In this document: piece by piece, positions 18,114 through 27,512 of the stretch
Position numbering within the stretch: position 1 is the first letter of the stretch
Layout: each line of letters opens with the position of its first letter
DNA from: Haloterrigena turkmenica DSM 5511
GTDB lineage: Archaea; Halobacteriota; Halobacteria; Halobacteriales; Natrialbaceae
NCBI RefSeq assembly: GCF_000025325.1
Contig: NC_013747.1
Span: forward strand, 1 to 64,000
Length of the DNA: 64,000 nt
Direction: 5' to 3'
Notes under the pieces: model-generated
The model's input: the letters and a program-made list of their open reading frames with translations, nothing else
Databases searched by the model: none
Told to the model about the DNA's origin: nothing
Made by a program: the position numbers and the translations under genes

Positions 18114-20060
18114 TCACCCGTCGTACTGCCGTTCGGCGCAGGCCGTGGCGACCTCGCGCGGGCTCGTCCGCCCGTCGGCGGCGAGCGCCGCCAGCTGGTT
18201 CGTTCGCGTCTCGAGCGCACGGCGAACGTCGGCGTAGGTCTCGTCCGGTCCGGCGAGTCGATCGACGAGTCGGCTCTCGCCGCGATCGATCCGGCCGGTC
18301 GGCGTGGCGACTCCGTCCTCGAGTTCGTACAGCGGTTCGAACCAGTGATCGGCGCCGTCACTGATGACCTCTTCGATGCGGGCGAGCCGCCGTCGTCGGC
18401 CCTCGGCCGTGCGCCGGGACTGAACGGTGACGATTAGATCCGTCGCGCCGAACGAGGAGGGCGCGACGCCGAGGTCGGAGACGACGCGTTCGTAGACCTC
18501 GCTGGCCCCGTCGCCGTGGATCGTTCCCAACACGGCGTTGGCGTTGGCACCGACTCGCATCGCCTCGTAGAGCACGCGGGCCTCCTCGCCCCTGATCTCG
18601 CCGACCACGAGCGCGCCGTCGCCAAGTCGAAGCGCGGTTCTGAGTGCCTCTGTCGGGGTGATCTCCGGCCCATCCTCGCTGCCGGTACGCAGCGCCTGCA
18701 CGTTTCGCCCGACCGACTGGAGCGCGGCGACCGGGAGTTCGGGCGTGTCCTCGAGCAGGACCGTTCGCGTCTCGGGGTGCAGTTCGTACAACAGGGTCCC
18801 GAGCAGCGTCGTCTTTCCCGCGCCGCGGGTGCCGGCGATCAGGCCGGCGACGTTTCGCTCGACGGCGATCGAGAGGAACGCCGCTGCTTCCGCCGGCACC
18901 GTCCCGTTCGCGACGAGTTCGGGGAGCGTGAACCGATCGTCCGTTCGCTCCCGAAACGCGAAGGCGACGCCGTCAGCGACGGGATCAGTGACGCCGGCGA
19001 CGCGGACGCCGGTGCCGTTCTCGAGGACCGCCGTCGCGTCGACCGTCGGATTCGCACGCGAGAAGGCCCGGCCGCTCGTCCGTCGCACCCGGGACGCGAG
19101 CGCGCGTGCGCCCTCGGACGTCAGATAGACGTTCGTCGCCATCGACTCGCCGTCGACGACGACGCGGAGCGGGTTTCGATCCACGGGCGACGTCACGTAG
19201 ACGTCCGAAAGCCGGGGATCGGCGAACAGGTCCTCGAGAATTCCGTACCCGCTCGTATGCTTCGTCAGAATGTCCATCTCCAGTGAATCGGCCGGACCGT
19301 CGGTGACGTGTTCGATCGCCCGCGGGGCCGCGCGTTCGCCGTCGACCACGCCCTCGGCGACGGCCTCGTAGCCCTCGAGGAGACGCGACCGTTCGGTCGC
19401 CGAAAGGGTCAGATCGACGACGTCGAGCGCGTACTCCGTGACGCCGCCGGGTCGGTCGTAGATCCGCACGTCGCTGCCCGTCTCGAGCGACCGACCGTCC
19501 CGCAACCGCGTGTCGTCCGGGATCGTCGGATCGATCCGGTAGTGGCCGATCGTGAGTCCGACCGTCGGGGACAGCACTGCATCGTAGTTCTCGATCCCTC
19601 GTGCGACATCGACGAGCGTCGATTCGCGAACGATGTCGGTATCGACGCCGGTTCGCGGTCCGAGTTCGTCGGCGATCGCGAGCGGATCCCGCCGTGCAGT
19701 CGCGAGCAACGCTTCGTTCCGGTCTCCCAGTCGGTCGACGAACTGCCCGGCCGCGGCGAGCAGTTCGACGCCGCGGCCGCGATACTGGTACTCGAGGCCG
19801 TTCGTTCGAACGACGATCTGGCGGGCATCGCGGTCGGTCAGCGCGTCGACGGCCGTCCGGCGACACGCGAGCGCGGTCGCGAGGTCGCCGTCGCAGTCGC
19901 CGGCGTCGAGGACGAGGGTCTCGCCCGTTGTGGCGACGCCACACGAACACGCGTCCGGCGGCTCGGCGTCGCCGAATCGCTCGAGGCTGTCGAACACGCG
20001 ATCGACGCCGAATCCGTCGATAACCGATCGAAGGCCGCCCGCGGCTCCGTCTCCCGTCAT
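18114..20060 (-). CDS. type II/IV secretion system ATPase (pilus assembly)
   Basis: About 648 residues. The C-terminal half is a GspE/VirB11-type motor: Walker A AGTRGAGKTTLLG, Asp box VLLEDTPELP, Walker B region LRLGDGALVVGEIRGEEA, His box GTIHGDGA. The N-terminal 250 residues have few clear motifs and include a Cys pair (CSCG). It powers assembly or secretion with the platform protein that follows. Two starts are possible: this ATG, or a GTG at 20096 that overlaps the stop of the preceding gene as GTGA and would couple translation. The order small membrane protein-ATPase-platform is operonic. Confidence 0.88.
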   Translation of the reverse strand: MTGDGAAGGLRSVIDGFGVDRVFDSLERFGDAEPPDACSCGVATTGETLVLDAGDCDGDLATALACRRTAVDALTDRDARQIVVRTNGLEYQYRGRGVELLAAAGQFVDRLGDRNEALLATARRDPLAIADELGPRTGVDTDIVRESTLVDVARGIENYDAVLSPTVGLTIGHYRIDPTIPDDTRLRDGRSLETGSDVRIYDRPGGVTEYALDVVDLTLSATERSRLLEGYEAVAEGVVDGERAAPRAIEHVTDGPADSLEMDILTKHTSGYGILEDLFADPRLSDVYVTSPVDRNPLRVVVDGESMATNVYLTSEGARALASRVRRTSGRAFSRANPTVDATAVLENGTGVRVAGVTDPVADGVAFAFRERTDDRFTLPELVANGTVPAEAAAFLSIAVERNVAGLIAGTRGAGKTTLLGTLLYELHPETRTVLLEDTPELPVAALQSVGRNVQALRTGSEDGPEITPTEALRTALRLGDGALVVGEIRGEEARVLYEAMRVGANANAVLGTIHGDGASEVYERVVSDLGVAPSSFGATDLIVTVQSRRTAEGRRRRLARIEEVISDGADHWFEPLYELEDGVATPTGRIDRGESRLVDRLAGPDETYADVRRALETRTNQLAALAADGRTSPREVATACAERQYDG

Positions 20061-20092
20061 GGAGGCCACTGGCCGCGCATTCCGGTATAAAC

Positions 20093-20557
20093 TCACGCCC
20101 GCTGTGCGACGACAACTGGATCGTCGCTCGCGTCCGTTTCCAGCGTCAACACGAGCTCTCGTTCCCCGGCACCGTCGAGTTCGACTGGCTCGCTACCCGT
20201 GGCGTCGAGCCAGACGATCCGCTCGTCGATGGTGGCCGTCCGGGTCGTGCCGTCCTCGAGGACGTACCGCGCGGCGCTGAAGTCACCGTCCTCGTGCGGG
20301 ACGACTTCGAAGTGGTCGACGCCCGCCGTCATCAGCGACCGTTCAGGCAGCGAGACGGTGACGACTCGCTGCGGATCCGGATGCGTGTCGGGCGTGGGAT
20401 CGTCGTTTGAGACGAGCGACGTCGCCGCTCGGTCGAGGTCCTCGATACCCGCATCGAGCGTTCGTTCGGTGTTCATTGCGGCACCGTACTCGAGCGCGGG
20501 GACGGCGGCCGCAAGCAGCGCGAGCGCGAGCACGGCCGCGAGGACGTAGCGGATCAC
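20093..20557 (-). CDS. secretion-locus membrane-anchored protein (DUF7311-like)
   Basis: A 154-residue protein with one N-terminal hydrophobic segment (VLAAVLALALLAAAVP) and a mostly beta-rich outer part. It is first in the pilus operon and ends in a GTGA overlap with a possible start of the ATPase. I remember haloarchaeal relatives in the same place called DUF7311, but the number is from memory. It may be a pseudopilin-like or assembly factor; the N-terminus lacks an obvious prepilin-peptidase motif. Function unknown. Confidence 0.72.
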   Translation of the reverse strand: MIRYVLAAVLALALLAAAVPALEYGAAMNTERTLDAGIEDLDRAATSLVSNDDPTPDTHPDPQRVVTVSLPERSLMTAGVDHFEVVPHEDGDFSAARYVLEDGTTRTATIDERIVWLDATGSEPVELDGAGERELVLTLETDASDDPVVVAQRA

Positions 20558-20599
20558 GGCTCATCTGGCCGCCCCTTCGTACGTAAACCGTCGGTCTGT

Positions 20600-20608
20600 A
20601 GTTTAAGT
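20600..20608 (+). promoter_or_regulatory. TATA-like box before the 20632 gene
   Basis: AGTTTAAGTG lies about 27 bases before the ATG at 20632, a normal leaderless spacing. Confidence 0.4.
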
Positions 20609-20631
20609 GCGAAGCCGGGACCAGAGGGCGT

Positions 20632-21159
20632 ATGGTCTCGGACCGACCGGCGGCGGATGCCGCCGACAGGACGCATCGCTCGCGGCTTTCGTTCGGCGGG
20701 GACGACCGCGCGATCGAAGGCCTCCCGATTCGGCTGGTCATCGCTCTGGTCGTCGGCGTCGCCGCGCTGGCGCTCATGCTGAACATGCTCGGCGGCATCG
20801 GCGACGTCGGCGATACGGAGGTATCCGTCGAGATCGAAGACGAACTCGTCGAGGCGGACGCGACCGGGACGGACGGCGAGGTCAAAGTCTCGGTCATCGA
20901 CGAGAACGGTAACAACGTCGAAGACGCGAGGGTGATCGCGACGGCCGGTTCGGCACAACTCGACGGCGTCGTCGAAGCCGAGACGGGCAACGGGACGGGT
21001 CTCGAGGACCACGAGGCGCTCCTCGAGTTCGACGGCGACCAGAGTCTCCGTGCCGATCAAGATATCGGGACGCTCGAACTCGAGGTGATCCCGCCGTCGG
21101 ACAGCAACTACATCGATGAGCAGCCCAACCCCGAAATCCGCGTCGCATCGGACTTCTAA
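20632..21159 (+). CDS. membrane-anchored secreted protein, pilus locus (DUF7382-like)
   Basis: A 175-residue protein with an N-terminal cytoplasmic stretch of about 30 residues, one hydrophobic segment (RLVIALVVGVAALALMLNML) and an acidic outer domain rich in beta strands (EVKVSVIDENGNNVEDARV resembles a carboxypeptidase-regulatory or Ig-like repeat). It is divergent from the pilus operon, with its own TATA-like box. The hydrophobic segment preceded by a short charged part resembles class III pilins, but no clear peptidase site is seen. It may be a minor pilin or an accessory protein of the machine. Confidence 0.7.
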   Translation: MVSDRPAADAADRTHRSRLSFGGDDRAIEGLPIRLVIALVVGVAALALMLNMLGGIGDVGDTEVSVEIEDELVEADATGTDGEVKVSVIDENGNNVEDARVIATAGSAQLDGVVEAETGNGTGLEDHEALLEFDGDQSLRADQDIGTLELEVIPPSDSNYIDEQPNPEIRVASDF

Positions 21160-21197
21160 GACACGAGAACGGCGGACACGGTGGTGTGGTGACCCCG

Positions 21198-23417
21198 CTA
21201 CCGCGTCGGCGCGCCGTTCTCTCGCGCCGCCTCGAGATGCCGGCGCTCGATGACGACCTCGTCTGCGCGTTCGTTGGCGTCCTCGGGGTCGTACTGCCCG
21301 GCGACCTCCCGGATCGCCTGCATCGAGGCCGTTCGAACGAGCGCCTCGAGATCCGCGCCGGTGTAGCCCTCGAGTTCGCCTGCCAGTTCCGCGACGTCGA
21401 CATCGTCGGCCAGCGGCTTGCCGCGAGTGTGGACCGCGAGGATCTTCTCGCGGGCCTTGCGGTCGGGTTCGCCGACGAAGACGTGGGTGTCGAGTCGGCC
21501 GGGACGGAGCAGGGCGGGATCGATCTGGTCCTTGCGATTCGTCGCGGCCAGCACGACGAGGTTGGGGTTCTCGCGCATCCCGTCGAGCTCCGTCAGCAGC
21601 TGAGAGACGACTCGCTCGGTGACTTCGTTGCCCTCGCCGCGGGCGCTCGTGATGGCGTCGATCTCGTCGAAGAAGACGATCGACGGAGCAGATTGGCGGG
21701 CGCGCTCGAACACCTCGCGGATCGCCTTCTCCGATTCCCCGACGTAGCGGTCGACGATCTCGGGGCCGTCGACGCGGACGAAGTTGACGTCGGTCTCGCC
21801 CGCGAGCGCACGTGCGAGCAACGTCTTTCCGGTCCCCGGCGGCCCGTGGAGGAGCACGCCCGACGGCGGCTGGGTGTTGGTTTCCTCGAACAGCCGGTCG
21901 TAGGTCAGCGGCCACTCGACGGACTCCCGAAGCAGCTGTTTGGCCTCCTCTAAGCCGCCGACGTCCGCGAAGTCGGTGTTCGGCGATTCGGCGACGTACT
22001 CGCGCATCGCGGAGGGTTCGATCGAGGCCAGCGCTTCGTCGAAGTGACGCTTATGGACCGTCGGTTCCCGATTCCATTCCGCTCGCTCGTCGCTTTCGGT
22101 CGGCCGCCCGCGGATCGCCGCCATCGCGGCCTCGCTGACGACCGAATCGAGGTCCGCGCCGACGAACCCGTGCGTTCGACGGGCGAGCGCGTCGACGCTG
22201 ACGTCGTCGGCCAGGGGCATCCCGCGGGTGTGGACCTCGAGGATCTCCCGGCGACCCTCCGCGTCGGGAACGCCGATCTGAATCTCGCGATCGAAGCGGC
22301 CGCCCCGCCGGAGCGCGGGATCGATCGTGTCGACGCGGTTAGTCGCGCCGATGACGATCACCTCGCCGCGGGCGTCGAGGCCGTCCATCAGCGTCAGCAG
22401 TTGGCCGACGATCCGGTTTTCGGCGTCGCCGTCGTCGTCGCGCTGGCCGGCGATGGAGTCGATCTCGTCGAAGAAGATGATCGTCGGCGCGTTCTCCTCG
22501 GCGCGCTCGAACACTTCGCGGAGCCGTTCCTCGCTCTCGCCCTTGTACTTCGACATGATCTCCGGCCCGGAGACCGTCTCGAAGTTGGCGTCGACCTCGT
22601 TGGCGACCGCGCGAGCGATCAGCGTCTTCCCGGTGCCCGGCGGGCCGTACAGGAGGACGCCCGAGGGCGGATCGACACCGAGCCGGCGGAACAGCTCGGG
22701 CTCGGAGAGCGGGAGTTCAATCATCTCTCGGACGAGCTCGAGTTCCTCGTCCAATCCGCCGATGTCCTCGTAGGTGACGCCGGAGGTGGGTTCCGTTGGC
22801 GCGGTCGCGGCCGTACCGTCCGTCGCCGAACCGCTCGTCCCCTCATCGCGATTTCGTCCGTCGCTCCGGCCGGTCCTCGAGGCCCCGCCGCTTGCTCCTG
22901 TGTTGCCGCCCACGATTCGGACCGTCGTCGTGCTCGTGATACGGACGTCGCCGTCGGGGTCGGTATCGGTGACGCGGAACGGCTCCTGATCGACGCCCTC
23001 GATCCGGATCTGTTCGCCGGCTCGCACGGGCCGGTTCCGGAGCGTCTTGGTCGCCTCGCGTTCGGCGGCCGCTACCTGGTCGTCCGTCAGCGTCGGCGGC
23101 GGCGTCAGCGTGACGCGCTCGGCCTCGGCGATCGTCGACGTATCCTTCGTGCGAACGGTGACCGTATCGCCGACGTGGGCGCCGGCGTTCGCGCGCGTGT
23201 CGCCGTCGATCTGGATGACGTTTTCCGGAACCGACGGATCGGCCGGCCACATCTTCGCGACGGTCGCCGTCTGGCCGTCGATGACGACCGTATCACCGCT
23301 CAACACGCCGAGTTGGCGCCGCGCCAGCTCCGGGATCCGTGCGACGCCACGCCCGGCGTCTCGCTTTTCGGCGGCCCGAACCGTCAGCGAAACGCCGTCC
23401 GAATCCGACTCGCTCAT
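21198..23417 (-). CDS. CDC48/VCP-type AAA+ ATPase
   Basis: A 739-residue unfoldase. Residues 1-180 are the CDC48 N-domain ([18 protein letters not shown], with the double-psi-barrel string [12 protein letters not shown]), followed by a Ser/Thr/Gly linker. There are two AAA+ modules, each with Walker A GPPGTGKT and Walker B FFDEID, at about 230-440 and 500-700. Both modules look intact. It extracts and unfolds proteins, often for the proteasome. The start at the ATG before SESDSDG was chosen because the upstream frame overlaps the neighbouring regulator. It lies 89 bases after that gene's stop. Confidence 0.95.
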   Translation of the reverse strand: MSESDSDGVSLTVRAAEKRDAGRGVARIPELARRQLGVLSGDTVVIDGQTATVAKMWPADPSVPENVIQIDGDTRANAGAHVGDTVTVRTKDTSTIAEAERVTLTPPPTLTDDQVAAAEREATKTLRNRPVRAGEQIRIEGVDQEPFRVTDTDPDGDVRITSTTTVRIVGGNTGASGGASRTGRSDGRNRDEGTSGSATDGTAATAPTEPTSGVTYEDIGGLDEELELVREMIELPLSEPELFRRLGVDPPSGVLLYGPPGTGKTLIARAVANEVDANFETVSGPEIMSKYKGESEERLREVFERAEENAPTIIFFDEIDSIAGQRDDDGDAENRIVGQLLTLMDGLDARGEVIVIGATNRVDTIDPALRRGGRFDREIQIGVPDAEGRREILEVHTRGMPLADDVSVDALARRTHGFVGADLDSVVSEAAMAAIRGRPTESDERAEWNREPTVHKRHFDEALASIEPSAMREYVAESPNTDFADVGGLEEAKQLLRESVEWPLTYDRLFEETNTQPPSGVLLHGPPGTGKTLLARALAGETDVNFVRVDGPEIVDRYVGESEKAIREVFERARQSAPSIVFFDEIDAITSARGEGNEVTERVVSQLLTELDGMRENPNLVVLAATNRKDQIDPALLRPGRLDTHVFVGEPDRKAREKILAVHTRGKPLADDVDVAELAGELEGYTGADLEALVRTASMQAIREVAGQYDPEDANERADEVVIERRHLEAARENGAPTR

Positions 23418-23506
23418 GACGTGCTCTTTCGCCCGCGTCGCCTTGAGAATTGTCCTGTCAATCGACGTTGAAATCGGTACCGTCGTCGGGTCGGCGGTCG
23501 TCCCCG

Positions 23507-24142
23507 CTATAGCGCGTTCTCGAGCAATCGATCGATTCCCCGGCGAAGACGCTCGGAAGCCGACGGTCCCGAAATCCCCAGTCGCTCGCCGATCTCCTCG
23601 GTCGAGGCCTTCCGCGGTACCGCGAAGTAGCCCGCATCTCGGGCGGCGACGAGCGCCTCGTACTGTTCCCGCGTGAGGCCGAAGGGTGGATCGTCCGCCG
23701 TCGATTCCCGGGTGAGGCGCTCGAGCTGGAAGGACGCGCCCCGATCGACGCAGAACGTGCGGAACTCGGCCAGCGCCTCGCGGTCGGGGAATCGGGCGCG
23801 TCCCCACCAGCCGTCGACGGTCACGATGCCGGCCAGCGGCGTGGTGCCGAGTTCGACGTACTTCCGGTAGATCGGGACCGGCGGATCACGCAGTTTGATC
23901 CGGTAGAGTGTGCTCCCGCTCGATTTGTCCAGTGGAAGTTGCTCTGCAACCGTGGGGTCGTTGGCCAACGCGGCGCCGAATTCGCCGTCACGGTCGTCGA
24001 CGACCCGACAGAGGACGGCGGGTCGGTCGGGATCGACGACGAGGATGCGTTCGATGTAGACCGTGATCCCGGGGACGGCCGCGACCGTGTCCGTCAGCGG
24101 GAGATCGAGCGACGTCAGCCGGAACTCCGCGATGAGTCCCAT
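23507..24142 (-). CDS. Bat-type (HTH_10) transcription regulator
   Basis: A 211-residue regulator of the bacterio-opsin-activator group. The N-terminal 150 residues are a beta-rich sensor-like part (MGLIAEFRLTSLDLPL). The C-terminal 55 residues are the HTH_10 domain: LTREQYEALVAARDAGYFAVPRK followed by STEEIGERLGISGPSASERLRRG. There is no PAS or GAF domain. A TATA-like box lies about 28 bases before the start. It may control CDC48 downstream or the divergent R2-like oxidase gene, which shares the 80-base promoter gap. The family is large in haloarchaea, so targets cannot be named. Confidence 0.85.
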   Translation of the reverse strand: MGLIAEFRLTSLDLPLTDTVAAVPGITVYIERILVVDPDRPAVLCRVVDDRDGEFGAALANDPTVAEQLPLDKSSGSTLYRIKLRDPPVPIYRKYVELGTTPLAGIVTVDGWWGRARFPDREALAEFRTFCVDRGASFQLERLTRESTADDPPFGLTREQYEALVAARDAGYFAVPRKASTEEIGERLGISGPSASERLRRGIDRLLENAL

Positions 24143-24163
24143 GGGATCACGTTCGTCCGGTAC

Positions 24164-24172
24164 GACTTAAAC
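24164..24172 (-). promoter_or_regulatory. TATA-like box of the Bat-type regulator
   Basis: GACTTAAAC on the plus strand (GTTTAAGTC on the coding strand), about 26-28 bases before the ATG at 24142. Confidence 0.45.
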
Positions 24173-24222
24173 ACCCTACTGTGTGAGATACAGCCTCATC
24201 GGAATTCCGAGCGTACACTCGT

Positions 24223-25131
24223 ATGGAAATGTCACGCGAGACACAGCCCGGGATGCGACTTGATTCGTCGACGCGTTCCCATCGTTACTACCGGAACGCC
24301 GTCGAGAAGCACTGGGATCCCCACGAGATCGATCTCGAGGCGGACCGTGAGGGCGCCACCGACCTTCCGGACCCGGCGTTCGAGGGGCTGAAACAGTCGC
24401 TGGCGCTGTTCGGCGCCGGCGAAGAGTCGGTAACCGAGGATCTGGCGCCGCTGGCGGTCGTCCTCGAGGACATCGAGGACCAGCTGTTCATCACGACCCA
24501 GCTCTACGAGGAGTCGAAACACACCGACTTCTTCGACCGCTACTGGCGGGAGGTGATCCACGCGGAGGAGGAGCGCCGCGGCCAGGAGCTATCGTCGCCG
24601 GCCGACGAGAAGTGGTTCAACGAACCCTACGACGAGCTGTTCGAGCGCAACGAGCGGGCGATGGTCCAGCTGCTCGAGGAGGACACGCCCAAAAACCGCG
24701 CGAAGGCCCACTGTCACTACCACCTAACGATCGAGGGCATCCTCGCGCAGACGGGCTACTACGGGCTGACCCTCGCCTACGGGGAGCAAGAGCCCGATCT
24801 TCCCGATCTACCGGGGCTGGTCGAGGGGCTCAAACTGGTCCGCAGCGACGAGGGGCGCCACGTCGGCTTCGGGATGGCCCAGCTCAAGTCGCTCGTGATC
24901 GACGGCGAGGTCGACCCCGACGTGCTCCGTGACACGGTCGACGAACTGGTGCCGCTCGTCCAGGACAGCCTCGCCGGAGAGGGCGGGGCCAGCACCGAGG
25001 AAGGGCCCGGTCCGAGCCCGTCGGACCTCGCCGAGTACGCGTATACCAAACACGAACAGCGCATGCGACAGATCACGACCGCGAGCGCGAAGATTCCGGA
25101 CGTCGAAGAACTGACCGAACTCGACGCCTAA
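24223..25131 (+). CDS. R2-like di-metal oxidase (R2lox/ribonucleotide reductase beta-like)
   Basis: A 302-residue ferritin-fold protein. The metal ligands follow the R2 pattern: a Glu in the first helix pair (VLEDIEDQLF), then EESKHTDFFDRY giving Glu and His, then a Glu in the segment CHYHLTIEGILAQ, and DEGRHVGFG giving Glu and His. The segment SKHTDFF and the length point to the R2-like ligand-binding oxidase branch (Mn/Fe) rather than a class I reductase small subunit; no large subunit is nearby. Its substrate is unknown. A second Met two codons on is an alternative start. The divergent Bat-type regulator may control it. Confidence 0.83.
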   Translation: MEMSRETQPGMRLDSSTRSHRYYRNAVEKHWDPHEIDLEADREGATDLPDPAFEGLKQSLALFGAGEESVTEDLAPLAVVLEDIEDQLFITTQLYEESKHTDFFDRYWREVIHAEEERRGQELSSPADEKWFNEPYDELFERNERAMVQLLEEDTPKNRAKAHCHYHLTIEGILAQTGYYGLTLAYGEQEPDLPDLPGLVEGLKLVRSDEGRHVGFGMAQLKSLVIDGEVDPDVLRDTVDELVPLVQDSLAGEGGASTEEGPGPSPSDLAEYAYTKHEQRMRQITTASAKIPDVEELTELDA

Positions 25132-25150
25132 CGCCGCCGGTAACGGCGTT
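25130..25150 (+). terminator. inverted repeat after the R2-like gene
   Basis: AACGCCG and CGGCGTT form a perfect 7-bp stem with a 7-base loop, overlapping the stop codon. No T-run follows directly, so its use as a terminator is uncertain. Confidence 0.35.
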
Positions 25151-25217
25151 CGATCGGTGAACTGGCTCGGTTGGTCGATCCTGTATTCTTAATTCGGTTC
25201 GCCGCGAAGTATCCGCC

Positions 25218-25739
25218 ATGGGCTCTCGTCACTGGCTGTACTTTGGCGGCTTCGTCGTCAGCGGGATTCTACTGGTCGGCGTCGGATTGATGGCACTCTT
25301 CGACGCGCTCTCTGTGCTTTCCGGGGGCGCGACCTACAGCGAGGAGGTCCTCCTGCTGGCGATGCTCGGGGCGGCCGCTGAGTGGGTCGTGATCGGTCTC
25401 GTTCTCGGGCTACTCGCGCTCGTGTTTCTGGCCGCGACGGTCGTCTCCGTGCTCCGGGACAAATCGCTCCCTCGAAGCGATCGACTGGTGTCGATCGTCG
25501 AGCGCCTCGAGCGAGAGTACCCGATCCTGCGGCAGTTCGACGTCTCGGAGCGAGTCGAGCCGACGACCGAGGATCGCAGACAGGAACTCAAAGAGCAGTA
25601 CGTCGCGGGCGACATCAGCGAGGCGGAGTTCGAGCGCGAGATGCAGCGACTGCTGGACGACGACGACGCCGCGGACGCGCAGTCGCGGTCGGGAACCCAC
25701 ACGAGCATCGAAATCGACGCCGACGAGCATCGAAACTGA
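25218..25739 (+). CDS. SHOCT-domain membrane protein
   Basis: A 173-residue protein with two membrane segments (residues about 7-32 and 50-80), a cytoplasmic linker, and a C-terminal SHOCT-type motif (RRQELKEQYVAGDISEAEFEREMQRL at about 118-145) followed by an acidic tail. SHOCT domains are short oligomerisation motifs found at the ends of many membrane proteins. An A+T-rich TTCTTAATT about 28 bases before the ATG fits a leaderless start. Function is unknown; it is monocistronic. Confidence 0.8.
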   Translation: MGSRHWLYFGGFVVSGILLVGVGLMALFDALSVLSGGATYSEEVLLLAMLGAAAEWVVIGLVLGLLALVFLAATVVSVLRDKSLPRSDRLVSIVERLEREYPILRQFDVSERVEPTTEDRRQELKEQYVAGDISEAEFEREMQRLLDDDDAADAQSRSGTHTSIEIDADEHRN

Positions 25740-25845
25740 TTCGCATCCCGTCGACGAGACGCTCGTCTCTCGGCGCGGGAGAATCAGCCGCCGCCCGACC
25801 GAATTCGGAGAAACGCATTTTGTCGTTCGCGGTGACTCCTCCCGT

Positions 25846-25980
25846 ATGGTACTCCAGACGGAGCGCGACGACGCGACTTGGTGGGAGTGCGAGACCTGCG
25901 GGCTGCTGTTCGACGAGAAGTCGGACGCCACCGAACACGAGAACCACTGCGACGACTCCGACCCGTCGTACATCCAGTAA
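25846..25980 (+). CDS. 44-residue C2H2-like zinc-finger protein (DUF7128-like)
   Basis: A short gene: ATG at 25846, stop TAA at 25978-25980. The 44-residue product has CETC, then after about 18 residues HENHC, so four to five metal ligands (Cys, Cys, His, His, Cys). Further features are two adjacent Trp before the first Cys and an end in DPSYIQ. I recall a family with this exact plan in haloarchaea, named DUF7128 (from memory). Role unknown; it may bind nucleic acid or a protein. Monocistronic. Confidence 0.72.
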   Translation: MVLQTERDDATWWECETCGLLFDEKSDATEHENHCDDSDPSYIQ

Positions 25981-26179
25981 GCGACCGGCGTCGACGCTCG
26001 ATGGCGGTCACTCGAGTCGAACGTGTGATTTGAACCCGAGAGTCTGGAATAGGTCGTTCAGCGGCACACGTGTTATTGTGGAGATGACTGCAGCTCGAGC
26101 TCGATGGCGACGAACGGAGAGCGGTGACGAACGAAGAGCGAGAACGGCCGGAGGCGCGGAGCCGGTACCTGATGCGTGC

Positions 26180-26200
26180 CGCCTGCACGGGGTGCAGGCG
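26180..26200 (-). terminator. perfect 9-bp hairpin after the 26206 gene
   Basis: CGCCTGCAC and GTGCAGGCG pair perfectly around a 3-base loop, 5 bases beyond the stop codon of the minus-strand gene. The strength and position suit a terminator or mRNA-end stabiliser, although no T-run follows. Confidence 0.45.
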
Positions 26201-26205
26201 TGCTT

Positions 26206-26715
26206 TCACTGGTCCGGGTCCCGTTCGGCCTCGGATATCGATTCCTCGGTCTCGGCGACGAGCGCTCGTCGGGCGGCGTCGATGTGATCCAGTGCCGTCT
26301 CGAGCCGAACGTCCTCGGTTCCGGATTGGCCCCCGTCGTCATCATCGTCTTCGTCGCTGTCGACCGACCGATCTCGGTCGTCCTGTGTTCCGGCCTCGTA
26401 CTGCCGACTGCGAACGCGGTTTACGCTCTCGAGGGCGTCGATCATGTGCTCGATGGCCTCGTCTAACGGACCGTCGTCTTCCGTCGGTTCACAGACAATG
26501 CCCTGTAGCTCCTCGAGCAGACGCGGATTGTACTCTTGGAGCAGCTCGACGTCTTCGTCGATGTTCTCGCGGATCCGTCGGCGAACCCTCGAGACGGCCT
26601 GATAGTGGTCGCTGTCGTCCGCATCACCGGCGCGGGCGAGGTGCCGTCTGTCGCGGTCCGTCGTCAGCGCACGCCCGTTGGTTACGTGGGGGATGTCCTC
26701 GGGCTGGGGTACCAT
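26206..26715 (-). CDS. acidic haloarchaeal protein of unknown function
   Basis: 169 residues. The N-terminus starts VPQPEDIPHVTNGRAL; the middle is helical (SRVRRRIRENIDEDVELLQEYNPRLLEELQ); an acidic Asp run of about ten residues is followed by a last helix (LDHIDAARRALVAETEESI). There is no Cys and no membrane segment. I do not recognise the family. The conserved-looking N-terminal half suggests a real gene, and the acidic composition fits the host. The start was set at the ATG before VPQPED; the longer frame enters a repeat cluster (26761-26894) that looks like a control region. Confidence 0.65.
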   Translation of the reverse strand: MVPQPEDIPHVTNGRALTTDRDRRHLARAGDADDSDHYQAVSRVRRRIRENIDEDVELLQEYNPRLLEELQGIVCEPTEDDGPLDEAIEHMIDALESVNRVRSRQYEAGTQDDRDRSVDSDEDDDDDGGQSGTEDVRLETALDHIDAARRALVAETEESISEAERDPDQ

Positions 26716-26760
26716 CACACCTACGATAGCGCTCGAACGTGTTGAGAGTACTCTTCCCCT

Positions 26761-26894
26761 ATGGGATAACGTTGCCAGAAATGGAACTGTATTGATCTGA
26801 TGGGATACCGTTATCAAAAGTGGAAATGTGTCGCTATGAGGTAACCCGCGATTGGTTACGAATAGTAGCGGTTGAAACGGCAAACGGTTATCCC
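26761..26894. promoter_or_regulatory. repeated GGGATAAC-type sites, operator-like cluster
   Basis: Two imperfect direct repeats start at 26761 and 26800 (39 bases apart), both beginning ATGGGATA followed by CGTT, with similar TGGAA-TGT ends; a weaker third copy starts at 26836 (36 bases on). GGGATAAC, GGGATACC and AGGTAACC face one way. GGTTAC (26854) and GGTTATCCC (26886) face the other. The block lies just before the acidic gene at 26206-26715. Multiple half-sites in both directions are typical of a repressor-bound promoter. Confidence 0.5.
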
Positions 26895-27512
26895 GGCTCC
26901 CGATTCTCGAGAGCAGTCGCTCGGAGGTAGGCGCTGAGAACAATCACCAGATAGCACACGTAGTACCGCTGACCCGAAAACCGGAATCACGGCGATCCAA
27001 CACGGGGCCCAGTGAACGCACTTTTACGCGTGTCTGATCCAGACTACTGGTACTCACGCGATACGTTTTCCTCGCTAATCACGTAGCGGAATACTCAGCG
27101 AGCCGCCACTCGTCACTGCGGCCGGAACAAATACGCGACATCGGCCGCTGAAACGGTGCTACCGATCGTTTACCTCAGTACCGCGCACGCTGAACGTAGC
27201 GTTCCGTCCGAAATCAACTCAGCCGTCTCAGTTGCCCTCGAGCGCTATATCGAAACGTCTCGCTAGTAACGAACTGCAACTGAACCAGTATGGAGGGAAC
27301 CATAAATCGGCCCTTCCCACCGATCGAAATTATCGGCCCGGTTACGACGCGGTTTGCCGCCTTCGACGATCGCTCGTGTCTGGGCCCGTGTCTAATTACC
27401 GAGATCAAGTTACTTTCCCTAGAATGAATAAACGTCGTTAAATTTCATCGAATCTTCCCGGATTTATTCACCCAATCGGGAATAGTTAGTATGTAGAATT
27501 GATATCTTGAAA
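26895..27512. other. intergenic region, no gene seen
   Basis: 618 bases of lower-G+C sequence with several A+T-rich spots and only short, unconvincing frames. No tRNA-like fold or insertion-sequence end was recognised. With the flanking repeat clusters it looks like accessory DNA. Confidence 0.45.

Noticed and set aside
27214-27441. Opposing short frames in the gap before the lysine-repeat gene
   Set aside because: No recognisable features and they overlap each other on both strands.
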